DNA of 64,000 nt from Nitrospiraceae bacterium (GTDB lineage Bacteria > Nitrospirota > Nitrospiria > Nitrospirales > UBA8639): assembly GCA_020632595.1 (NCBI GenBank), contig JACKFF010000002.1, positions 481,845 through 545,844 of the forward strand, read 5' to 3'. The notes below the pieces were generated by a model. The model ran no database searches and was not told the origin of the DNA. It saw only the letters and a list, made by a program, of their open reading frames with translations. Shown here in pieces: positions 17,799-24,991 of this stretch. The number at the start of each line of letters is the position of its first letter. Positions within the stretch are counted from its first letter, which is position 1. The position numbers and the translations under genes are program-made.

Positions 17799-18842
17799 AT
17801 GCACTTTTCTCCACCGGATCAACATCTTCTTGGTGAGGTGCTCAAGCGGGTTTCCCGCTCCTTTTATTTAACCCTGGCTATCCTGCCGCGCGCGGTTCGT
17901 TCGCAAATTGGTCTGGCCTATTTGTTGGCGAGAGCTGCGGACACGATCGCCGATACGGGAAAACTGGAGAATGTGATCCGGCTGGAATGTTTACGTCTGT
18001 TAAAAGGGCAGCTGTGGGGAAGTACCGCCGATTTGGCACAAATCAAAAAAATTCAGGCGCAAGTCCTCATGAACCAGAGTAATCCTGATGAGCGTCGTTT
18101 ATTGGAAGAATTGGAGGGGTGTTTCCGAATTTACCAAAAATTTAGTCCAACCGACCGGTCTCAGATTGCGCAGGTTCTGGCGGTGCTGATTGGAGGAATG
18201 GAATTTGACCTCCACCACTTTCCCCAAAAATCGGAAGGGCAGGCGGTACGCGCCTTACAGGCGATCCATGATTTTGAATATTACACCTATGCGGTTGCAG
18301 GATGTGTGGGAGAGTTTTGGACGAAGATGGTGTGCAGCCACCTTCCGGGATTTCGAGTGTGGGATCAGACCTGCATGATTCCTCTTGCTATTCGCTACGG
18401 GAAGGGGTTGCAAATGGTCAATATTCTGAGGGATTTGCCACAGGATTTGAGGAATGGGCGGTGTTATATCCCGACAGTGTTGCTGAATCAGGTATCTCTT
18501 TCTCCCCAGCAACTGCTCGACGAATCCTCTGCACAGGCGTTTCGCCCCCTCTTCAGAAAATTGATTCAAGAAGCGCGAGATCATTTAGATCAGGGATGGC
18601 GCTATACAATGGCCATTCCCCGCCTGGAGATTCGCCTGCGGTTAGCCTGCATGTGGCCGATTTTGATCGGGATCCGTACCTTACAACAGTTGTCGGTGTC
18701 TCCGCTTGTGCTAAGTCCGAACTCACCCATCAAAATTGCACGGAGTGATGTCTATCAAATCGTGGCGTCAACCGGACTCACCGGTGGCTGTGGTACTGTG
18801 GGTACGGCCTATTGGGGATATTGGAGGAAACGTATTATTTAA
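17799..18842 (+). CDS. Squalene/phytoene synthase family protein
   Basis: The 347-residue trans-isoprenyl diphosphate synthase performs head-to-head condensation of prenyl diphosphates. Both Asp-rich motifs are present: DTIAD (about 44-48) and NILRDLPQDL (about 207-216), with SRSFYLTLAILP at the N terminus and the EYYTYAVAGCVGE helix. It probably makes squalene for hopanoids, as the motifs resemble farnesyl-diphosphate farnesyltransferase, but phytoene formation cannot be excluded. It follows the cupredoxin gene with a 3-base gap, implying one transcript. No other hopanoid or carotenoid genes are near. Confidence 0.88.
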   Translation: MHFSPPDQHLLGEVLKRVSRSFYLTLAILPRAVRSQIGLAYLLARAADTIADTGKLENVIRLECLRLLKGQLWGSTADLAQIKKIQAQVLMNQSNPDERRLLEELEGCFRIYQKFSPTDRSQIAQVLAVLIGGMEFDLHHFPQKSEGQAVRALQAIHDFEYYTYAVAGCVGEFWTKMVCSHLPGFRVWDQTCMIPLAIRYGKGLQMVNILRDLPQDLRNGRCYIPTVLLNQVSLSPQQLLDESSAQAFRPLFRKLIQEARDHLDQGWRYTMAIPRLEIRLRLACMWPILIGIRTLQQLSVSPLVLSPNSPIKIARSDVYQIVASTGLTGGCGTVGTAYWGYWRKRII

Positions 18843-18843
18843 A

Positions 18844-19122
18844 TTACTCTTGCTTCGGTAGGAGAAGTTTTTCGCCCTTGCGGAAGACACCGTAAATGGC
18901 CTGAGACGGACAGGCATCCAGGCAGAGACGGCATGATTCCATGCACCGTGACGAATCGAATTTGTAGGGCGGAGTCGAGAGCCAGGCTCCTGTCGGACAG
19001 ATTGGAATGCAGATCGCATTGTGAGTGCAACGGTCCGGATGTCGGACCAAGTGGTCTCTTCTCACCATCATAGGGCTCACTCCTTCAAAAAGGGCTCCGG
19101 AAAACATTTCAAGCATATTCAT
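18844..19122 (-). CDS. Ferredoxin-like 4Fe-4S protein with one canonical and one incomplete cluster motif
   Basis: The 92-residue protein has two Cys-rich segments: CTHNAICIPICP (three Cys before Pro, missing the second Cys of the standard spacing) and CMESCRLCLDACP (four Cys). It is therefore predicted to bind one or two Fe-S clusters and act as a small soluble electron carrier or maturation factor. Its ATG overlaps the TGA of the upstream gene (ATGA at 19119-19122), so the two are translationally coupled. The stop abuts the convergent squalene synthase gene. Confidence 0.8.
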   Translation of the reverse strand: MNMLEMFSGALFEGVSPMMVRRDHLVRHPDRCTHNAICIPICPTGAWLSTPPYKFDSSRCMESCRLCLDACPSQAIYGVFRKGEKLLLPKQE

Positions 19123-19553
19123 TGTGATTGCTGATTCTCCCTGTCCCATTGTTTAACCAGATCCTGAATGCGCGATTTGAGTTCAGGAATTCGATCAAGG
19201 TTGTTATCAATGGCATTCAAAATATTCTCTAACCTGGCCATGCGGCCCAATTCCTGATCCATCTGTGTCAAATGATCGTATTCCCTAAATGCGCCTGCAT
19301 GAACGGATTCAAGATGTGGGCGAGCGGCTGCGAGTCCCGCGGTCACCATTCGCGGTTCGTCATGAAGGGGGGGCGTGACAACAAATCGACCTTCGGATAA
19401 GAGGAGGACGGTATGCGGAGCATGTCCGGGAATTGGAAGGACCTGTTCAATGGTGGCTCCGATTCCCTGGTCCCAGGAGGAGAGCCAGCCGGGAAAGGAC
19501 TTTAAAAATGCCACTTTTCGTAAGTTGGCTTTCCATTTGTCTTCATTGCCCAT
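19119..19553 (-). CDS. Conserved hypothetical protein coupled to the ferredoxin gene
   Basis: The 144-residue soluble protein is of unknown function. It has a globular N-terminal part (about 1-85, with HTVLLLSEGRFVVTPP) and a C-terminal helical, coiled-coil-like tail (about 100-140, LENILNAIDNNLDRIPEL). There are no Cys or catalytic signatures. It overlaps the 4Fe-4S gene by four bases and lies 74 bases downstream of the 2Fe-2S ferredoxin gene on the same strand, suggesting a shared redox or Fe-S task. Confidence 0.7.
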   Translation of the reverse strand: MGNEDKWKANLRKVAFLKSFPGWLSSWDQGIGATIEQVLPIPGHAPHTVLLLSEGRFVVTPPLHDEPRMVTAGLAAARPHLESVHAGAFREYDHLTQMDQELGRMARLENILNAIDNNLDRIPELKSRIQDLVKQWDRENQQSQ

Positions 19554-19627
19554 AAGATGAAGGCCACGCGCCAGGTTGTGGCGACAGGTTTAGGGGACCA
19601 GTAGTTTGTGTGTGAAAGGATAAGGCA

Positions 19628-19972
19628 TTAGGATTTGACAATGGGTAACGAACCATTTTTCCCTGGCATCAGGAGCCGTTCCACAATTTCCCCCTTACCG
19701 ATATGTCGCTCCATGATTTCAGTGACATCAGCTTCCTGGCCAACCCAATACCAGACGCCTTCGGGATAGATGACGACGCTCGGTCCATACTCACATTGGT
19801 CTAAACATCCGGCTTTGTTTGCCCGGACAATACCTTTTAATCCTAAGCGCTCGACTTCTTTTTTAAAGAAAGCATGTAATCCGACGGATCCCAAGGCTGC
19901 GCAACATCCTCGTGGATCTCCCTTGGGCCGTTCATTGATGCATACGAAAATATGATGCGTGAATTTACTCAT
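19628..19972 (-). CDS. Thioredoxin-like [2Fe-2S] ferredoxin
   Basis: The 114-residue protein matches stand-alone thioredoxin-fold 2Fe-2S ferredoxins (Aquifex Fd4 type). Cluster ligands are visible as Cys in HIFVCINERP, Cys in GDPRGCCAALG, and the pair in AGCLDQCEYGP, followed by VVIYPEGVWYW. It carries electrons in the cytoplasm; partners are unknown. The leader upstream contains a three-way-junction-like terminator structure (see 20016-20080), so expression may be attenuated. Confidence 0.92.
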   Translation of the reverse strand: MSKFTHHIFVCINERPKGDPRGCCAALGSVGLHAFFKKEVERLGLKGIVRANKAGCLDQCEYGPSVVIYPEGVWYWVGQEADVTEIMERHIGKGEIVERLLMPGKNGSLPIVKS

Positions 19973-20015
19973 ATCCGTTAAATTCTCATGAAAATAACCG
20001 AAAAAGCAAAGGGAA

Positions 20016-20080
20016 AATAAAAAGCCGATCTTACCTGAGGATTCAGGAACCTGTCCAGGTCACGGGACCAGGTCGGCTGG
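20016..20080 (-). ncRNA. Candidate structured leader or small RNA ending in an intrinsic terminator
   Basis: An outer stem AGCCGA / TCGGCT (20024-20029 and 20074-20079) encloses two hairpins: CCTGA-GGAT-TCAGG (20035-20048) and an 8-bp, one-bulge stem between 20050-20057 and 20066-20074. On the minus strand the outer stem is followed at once by TTTTTATTTTCCC, so transcription from that side would terminate about 45 bases before the ferredoxin gene. No known riboswitch class was recognised. Confidence 0.45.
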
Positions 20081-20173
20081 AACGTCCTCGTATTTATTGG
20101 ATGAAACGCAGATACTGAGTCAATAGGATGTGGGCCGAATCAGGGCCACAAAGAGGTGAAAGGGGTTAAGAAT

Positions 20174-21280
20174 ATGGTGATTGGGGTCCCAAAAGAAATT
20201 AAGGATCATGAATTTCGTGTGGCATTGACTCCTCATGGCGTAAGGGAATTATGTGATCGGGGACATCGGGTCGTCATTCAACAGGGAGCCGGGGAGGGGA
20301 GTGGGTTCAGTGATGACCTCTATCAGCAAGCCGGTGCAGTCCTGGCCCAAACGATGGAAGCCACGTATGGAGAGGCCCAGCTTATTGTGAAGGTCAAGGA
20401 ACCGCAGTCCGAAGAGTGGAGTTTTCTGAGGCAAGATCATGTGGTCTTTACTTACTTGCATCTGGCGGCTTCCAAAGCCTTGACAGAGGCTTTGCTGACG
20501 ATCGGGTGCGCAGCCATTGCCTACGAAACGACCGAAGATGCAACGGGACAATTTCCGCTCTTGCGTCCCATGAGTGAAATTGCCGGACGAATGTCGGTGC
20601 AAATTGGGGCACATTATTTGGAAAAGCAACGCGGAGGTTCCGGAGTCTTGTTAGGTGGAGTGCCCGGAGTTCCGCCAGGAGAGGTCGTGGTCGTGGGTTC
20701 GGGTGTCGTGGGAACCTCTGCCGTCAAGATTGCGGTGGGGATGGGAGCTAGCGTCACGGTGTTAAGTCTGGATCTATGGCAGTTACGCATGTTGGAAGAC
20801 CATTATCCCGGTCGTCTCGCCACAGTGGCTTCCACCCAGTCCATGATTCACCACTTTCTCGCCCGTGCAGATCTTGTGATTGGAGCCGTGTATCTTCCTG
20901 CGGCACGAACGCCCCGGGTGATCACGAGAGACATGATTTCTGACATGAAATCGGGATCAGTGATAGTCGATGTATCGGTTGATCAGGGTGGGTGTGCGGA
21001 GACGACACGTCCGACCACACATAGTGATCCGGTCTATGTCATTGATGAAGTCCTGCATTATGCCGTCGCAAATATTCCTGGAATTGTGCCCTATACATCG
21101 ACTTTAGCCTTGACCAACGCCACGCTACCTTTTATAGTCCAGCTGGTCGAAGAAGGGTTGGAAGGTTCCCTGCGCAACCATCCTGGCTTACGAAATGGAT
21201 TGAACGTGTTCCATGGTCGTGTGACATGCCAAGCCGTTGCTGATGCCCATGGATTACCGTATGAGCCTTTTCCTTCTTGA
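20174..21280 (+). CDS. ald: Alanine dehydrogenase
   Basis: The 368-residue NAD-dependent enzyme interconverts L-alanine with pyruvate and ammonium. The N-terminal MVIGVPKEIKDHEFRVAL, active-site segment TYLHLAA, the NAD-binding VVVGSGVVGTSAVKIAVGMG and C-terminal NIPGIVPYTSTLALTNATLP are characteristic. ATG 20174 (AGGGG upstream) is preferred over GTG 20156. It may serve ammonium assimilation alongside the GS block at 40-50 kb. tRNA-Pro follows 19 bases after the stop. Confidence 0.97.
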   Translation: MVIGVPKEIKDHEFRVALTPHGVRELCDRGHRVVIQQGAGEGSGFSDDLYQQAGAVLAQTMEATYGEAQLIVKVKEPQSEEWSFLRQDHVVFTYLHLAASKALTEALLTIGCAAIAYETTEDATGQFPLLRPMSEIAGRMSVQIGAHYLEKQRGGSGVLLGGVPGVPPGEVVVVGSGVVGTSAVKIAVGMGASVTVLSLDLWQLRMLEDHYPGRLATVASTQSMIHHFLARADLVIGAVYLPAARTPRVITRDMISDMKSGSVIVDVSVDQGGCAETTRPTTHSDPVYVIDEVLHYAVANIPGIVPYTSTLALTNATLPFIVQLVEEGLEGSLRNHPGLRNGLNVFHGRVTCQAVADAHGLPYEPFPS

Positions 21281-21299
21281 TCAGTAGACTCGTAAAGAT

Positions 21300-21376
<77 letters not shown>

Positions 21377-21388
21377 GTAACCAATATT

Positions 21389-21427
21389 CCACTGATTGTT
21401 TTTCTCCTACAGTGGTTTTCTGTTTTT
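21389..21427 (+). terminator. Probable terminator after tRNA-Pro
   Basis: A 6-bp stem CCACTG / CAGTGG (21389-21394, 21410-21415) is followed by TTTTCTGTTTTTT, 12 bases beyond the tRNA end. Confidence 0.6.
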
Positions 21428-21593
21428 TACATATCTATCAACAGCGAGAGTGTCTCACGCCAATTTTTTGGGGAGACATTCGTCCTGTAGGACACGAATT
21501 TTCTTCGAAGCAGCGAGACCACACAATGACCAATGAGGGTTGAATCGTGGATGGAGAGGGGGCGTTTCTAAGAAAAAGAAACGAATTAGTCAG

Positions 21594-22217
21594 ATGGATA
21601 GCCTAGGATTCATTGGCGGGGGGATCGGTCTATGTCTCGCGAGTGTGGCGCTCTGGTCCGTTCGGCGACTCCATCAGGAGCTTATACGCCTGAAAAGTGA
21701 GCAATATAACCTGGAGCGGAAGGTTGGCACGCTTTCTGGAAAAATTGAAGCGGTCGTAGAGCCTTTACGCATCCAGACGGCACTCTTGGCTCGAGGTCAG
21801 CGCGTCTCCGATACGCTGATTAGAAATGGCCTCTTGTATCACGAGATTTCCGGCGCGGATGCAGCTCAACTGCTGGCGTCATCTTCGGGTTCATCGAAAG
21901 TCTTCGTGTTGGATGTCCGCACCAAAGCCGAATTTGCCAAACAGCGAATTCCGGGAGCGACATTAATTCCCGTTGAGGATTTAGAGACGCGGTACCAGGC
22001 GGAACTTCCGCTTGAATCTGATAAAATCCTGGTGTATTGCGCAGGTGGTGATCGGAGCCGTCTTGCCTCCGATTTTCTGAGTCGACATAATTATCCCAAT
22101 ATTTATCTTCTGAAAAATGGATTACAAGGGTGGACGGGCCCCCTCGAAGGGGATTCAAGTGGAGCCCTCATTCAAATATTGTCTAAATCACGGGTGTCTT
22201 CACCTTCTGTTGAATAG
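21594..22217 (+). CDS. Membrane-anchored rhodanese-like protein
   Basis: One N-terminal membrane helix (about 4-20) precedes a coiled-coil stretch (about 22-60) and a C-terminal rhodanese domain (about 85-190). The active-site loop VYCAGGDRSR has Cys and the CxxxxR shape, so persulfide chemistry is possible; VLDVRTKAEFAKQRIPGA is the classical substrate-loop lead-in. The orientation places the catalytic domain in the cytoplasm or periplasm, not resolvable by eye. ATG 21594 is chosen because the hydrophobic segment begins there; TTG 21540 would add 18 basic residues. Confidence 0.82.
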   Translation: MDSLGFIGGGIGLCLASVALWSVRRLHQELIRLKSEQYNLERKVGTLSGKIEAVVEPLRIQTALLARGQRVSDTLIRNGLLYHEISGADAAQLLASSSGSSKVFVLDVRTKAEFAKQRIPGATLIPVEDLETRYQAELPLESDKILVYCAGGDRSRLASDFLSRHNYPNIYLLKNGLQGWTGPLEGDSSGALIQILSKSRVSSPSVE

Positions 22218-22249
22218 ATCCACGTATTCATCGTGTAAGGAATGGAATT

Positions 22250-22657
22250 ATGCAGTCTGATTTAATTGTCTTGAATGTGATGGGTCCTTATCGGGAACCA
22301 CGCGAGCCGGCCTTTTCCTACGATTACTCCGTTCAGCGACCTGATTGGGCAACCGCACAGGGAGTCAGAGTGAAGGTCTCGATTGAAATGGAACTGGACT
22401 ATTTGAAAAATTCGATTCTGGGCATCGTGGGCGGATCAGTCGGGCAACAGCTTCGGATTAATCAAATCCTTTCTCGAGCCATTGCAGATAAAAAGCTTGA
22501 GATTGCCGACGCGGATGGATTGCTGGCTGATCGCCTGGATGTGATGATCGGGCCTTTTACAGGTGACTCCATTTCTCTGTTTGCCGAGCTGGATCAGTGG
22601 ATGAAGGCTGAACAGACTGTCCTGCGGAAAGCTATCCACGATCAGACGGGACTCTAA
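22250..22657 (+). CDS. Hypothetical protein
   Basis: The 135-residue soluble protein has AAGGAATGG as ribosome binding site before ATG 22250. The sequence is amphipathic and acidic, has no Cys and shows no recognisable motif; the middle (LKNSILGIVGGSVGQQLRINQILSR, about 49-73) looks helical. It is co-directional with the rhodanese gene, 32 bases upstream. Function unknown. Confidence 0.6.
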   Translation: MQSDLIVLNVMGPYREPREPAFSYDYSVQRPDWATAQGVRVKVSIEMELDYLKNSILGIVGGSVGQQLRINQILSRAIADKKLEIADADGLLADRLDVMIGPFTGDSISLFAELDQWMKAEQTVLRKAIHDQTGL

Positions 22658-22736
22658 GAACCGGAGAAATTGTGAGACGGGAATCAGTCTCCGCCGGAGG
22701 GAGAGACCCGTCGTCCCTTCGCATATCTCAAATGTA

Positions 22737-23366
22737 TTAGAAGACGCGCTGATAGCGCTTTGAATACACCCCTGTCTCGTCTTCACCAAACCCCAGGGAC
22801 GCACGCTCTGGTGAGTTTTTATTGTACAGGTCAATCGCATAGTGGCCGCGGACATTTTCCATAGCCACTTCATAGGGAATGGAGCTGGGATAAAATTCCC
22901 CGGGGGCATGAGCCCCCCGGCCTAAGGCCTTGGCTGATTCGGGCACGCCGTATTGGGCTTCCGAAAAAATATAGATATCCGCAATGGCGAATTCACCGAG
23001 TTTGTCTCCCGGTGTGGTGGGTGGCAAAAGGGTGTCCAGCGCATTTTCCAGACGGGCTTTTTGAAAATGTTGCAACAGCGCGACCACCTGACTGTCGGTG
23101 GTGGCCGGAGGAACCAGAATGGTAATGGCTTTCATGTCGGTGACGGTTCCGGTCGCCTCATAGGAGGGAATGAGATCAGTCGATACGATGTTGTGGAGAC
23201 CCACAGGGGTCTTGGGCGTGGTTCCCGGTCCCTGATTGGGTAAATTTTTGGATTTAGGAATGATGAGCGTAATAAACAGCCATAACCCAAAAATGACGCC
23301 AAACACGACGATAAGGGGGTGAATGCCTACCCGTCGACCCTCTGTCGGTTCTTCTTCCTGGCTCAC
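22737..23366 (-). CDS. Hypothetical membrane-anchored protein
   Basis: The 209-residue protein has a single N-terminal membrane helix (about 16-36, IVVFGVIFGLWLFITLI) and a periplasmic or extracytoplasmic domain. No family was recognised. Its GTG start overlaps the mazG stop (GTGA, 23363-23366), so translation is coupled to MazG. Confidence 0.65.
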   Translation of the reverse strand: MSQEEEPTEGRRVGIHPLIVVFGVIFGLWLFITLIIPKSKNLPNQGPGTTPKTPVGLHNIVSTDLIPSYEATGTVTDMKAITILVPPATTDSQVVALLQHFQKARLENALDTLLPPTTPGDKLGEFAIADIYIFSEAQYGVPESAKALGRGAHAPGEFYPSSIPYEVAMENVRGHYAIDLYNKNSPERASLGFGEDETGVYSKRYQRVF

Positions 23367-24283
23367 GTTGTGGCTCCTTCGATGCTTTCGGTAATCTGCG
23401 GGGCTTGACGCTCCAGATGTTTAGCCGCGTCCCACCATTTGTCGAGTTGCGGAAGCGTATAGTCGCGAAGCTCCTTCCCTTCCAACGCAGCTTGTGATTC
23501 AACGAAATGAAACCTGGAGATAAATTTATTGGTGGCACGGCGTAAGGCCTCTTCAGGATTGACTCGAAGGAACCGGGAGACATTGACTAACGCAAAGAAC
23601 ACGTCCCCCAACTCTTCTTCAATGGTGCTTTGAACCGTCGGGTTTTCTGGTTGAAGCGTCCCTTCCGAAGACGATGAAATACTTTCCGCCGCGGCAGCAT
23701 ATAATTCATTCAATTCTTCTTTGAATTTCTCCAAGGCCGGCTCAATGGCCTCCCAATCAAATCCTGCGCGAGAGGCGCGTTTTTGGACCTGAAAGGCACG
23801 CTGAAGGGCTGGAGCGATTTTGGGAATCCCTTGCAAAAGCGATTGAGGTCCCGGTTGCGTGGCTTGTTCTTGTTGTTTGAGTTGATCCCATTGCCGGCTC
23901 ACATCTTGGGCTGTTGTGACAGGTGAAGCATCGGAGGTTTGTTGAAAAACATGGGGGTGACGTCGAATCAATTTATCGGCTAACCCGTTGGCCACGTCAT
24001 GAAATGAAAATTGATTCTGTTCTGAGGCAATTTGTGTGTGAAACATGATCTGAAGCAAAAGATCTCCCAATTCCTCCTTGAGAGCGGAAGGCTTCCCGGC
24101 ATCTATGGCTTCCAGTACCTCATACGTTTCCTCAAGAAGATGAGGTTTGAGGGACTGGCTCGTTTGTTCACGGTCCCAAGGGCAGCCGTCGGGTCCACGC
24201 AATCTGGACATGATCGCCAATAAATCCGACACACATGTTGCCGGAGAAGCAGAGGGAAAAGTATCCGGAGATGATTCATTCAT
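23363..24283 (-). CDS. mazG: Nucleoside triphosphate pyrophosphohydrolase MazG
   Basis: The house-cleaning NTP pyrophosphohydrolase has two tandem all-alpha MazG domains. The first has SRLRGPDGCPWDREQT and the metal-binding EETYEVLEAID; later EELGDLLLQIMFH and the second-domain EEELGDVFFALVN supply the ExxED-type Mg ligands. ATG 24283 gives 306 residues; ATG 24319 is an alternative. Between the domains there is a Ser/Glu-rich insert (about 215-235) not seen in E. coli MazG. It is coupled by 4-bp overlap to the downstream membrane protein gene. Confidence 0.92.
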   Translation of the reverse strand: MNESSPDTFPSASPATCVSDLLAIMSRLRGPDGCPWDREQTSQSLKPHLLEETYEVLEAIDAGKPSALKEELGDLLLQIMFHTQIASEQNQFSFHDVANGLADKLIRRHPHVFQQTSDASPVTTAQDVSRQWDQLKQQEQATQPGPQSLLQGIPKIAPALQRAFQVQKRASRAGFDWEAIEPALEKFKEELNELYAAAAESISSSSEGTLQPENPTVQSTIEEELGDVFFALVNVSRFLRVNPEEALRRATNKFISRFHFVESQAALEGKELRDYTLPQLDKWWDAAKHLERQAPQITESIEGATT

Positions 24284-24409
24284 GAGACTGCCAAGAGTAT
24301 CGAGAAGGTGCGATGGCATTATACCCGTTTTCTCTCTCAGTGTAAGGCCTTGATTCTTGATCGAGGCCATTGGTTAGTGCTAGTGTTTTCCCACTACAGG
24401 AGGTGTCCG

Positions 24410-24814
24410 ATGAGCGAAGAAGAACCAGGGTTTGTGATTCGGGATAAACGCGGGCGATCGGAGCCACAGGCTTCTCCTCCTCCACCACCGCCAGAGTCTT
24501 CAATGGCGCAACCCCGTTCTTCGGCAGAATCATCCCATGCGCCTCATCCTCCCTTGTCATTTTCCTCGTTTGTGTTTTCCCTCGGAACCTCTTCTCTCAT
24601 GCTAATGGGAGAGTCTTTGGATCCTCAACAGCCCGCACCGCCCATGAATCTCCCCCAAGCCAAGGAAATTGTAGATATTTTATCTTTGCTGGAAGAGAAG
24701 ACCAAAGGAAACCTTACGTCTGAAGAAGCGTCCGTCTTAGGAGACATGCTCTATACCCTGCGGATGAAATATGTCAGCGTCACGTCAGGGAAGGGCAGTA
24801 CGGTTTCTCCCTAA
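24410..24814 (+). CDS. DUF1844 family protein
   Basis: ATG 24410 is preceded by the strong site AGGAGGTG. The 134-residue product has a charged and Pro-rich N-terminal half (PPPPPP) and a C-terminal helical domain LSFSSFVFSLGTSSLMLMG plus NLPQAKEIVDILSLLEEKT, the signature of DUF1844. Such proteins are widespread in Nitrospirota, Deltaproteobacteria and Planctomycetes; function unknown. Confidence 0.85.
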   Translation: MSEEEPGFVIRDKRGRSEPQASPPPPPPESSMAQPRSSAESSHAPHPPLSFSSFVFSLGTSSLMLMGESLDPQQPAPPMNLPQAKEIVDILSLLEEKTKGNLTSEEASVLGDMLYTLRMKYVSVTSGKGSTVSP

Positions 24815-24991
24815 CTCCTGGCGAACCCTCTTTCTTCCCGCAAGCTTCCAGGCGAGTGCTGCTCAATTCGCCCATAGGCAGGCAGACTAATCGATAGTGG
24901 GGATGTGGTCGCGCCTTGCGCTGTTCCTGTTCTTGATCAATAATGATCATAGTTGACTGGCCTTTGGATGATATTCTCCCGCTGACACGCC

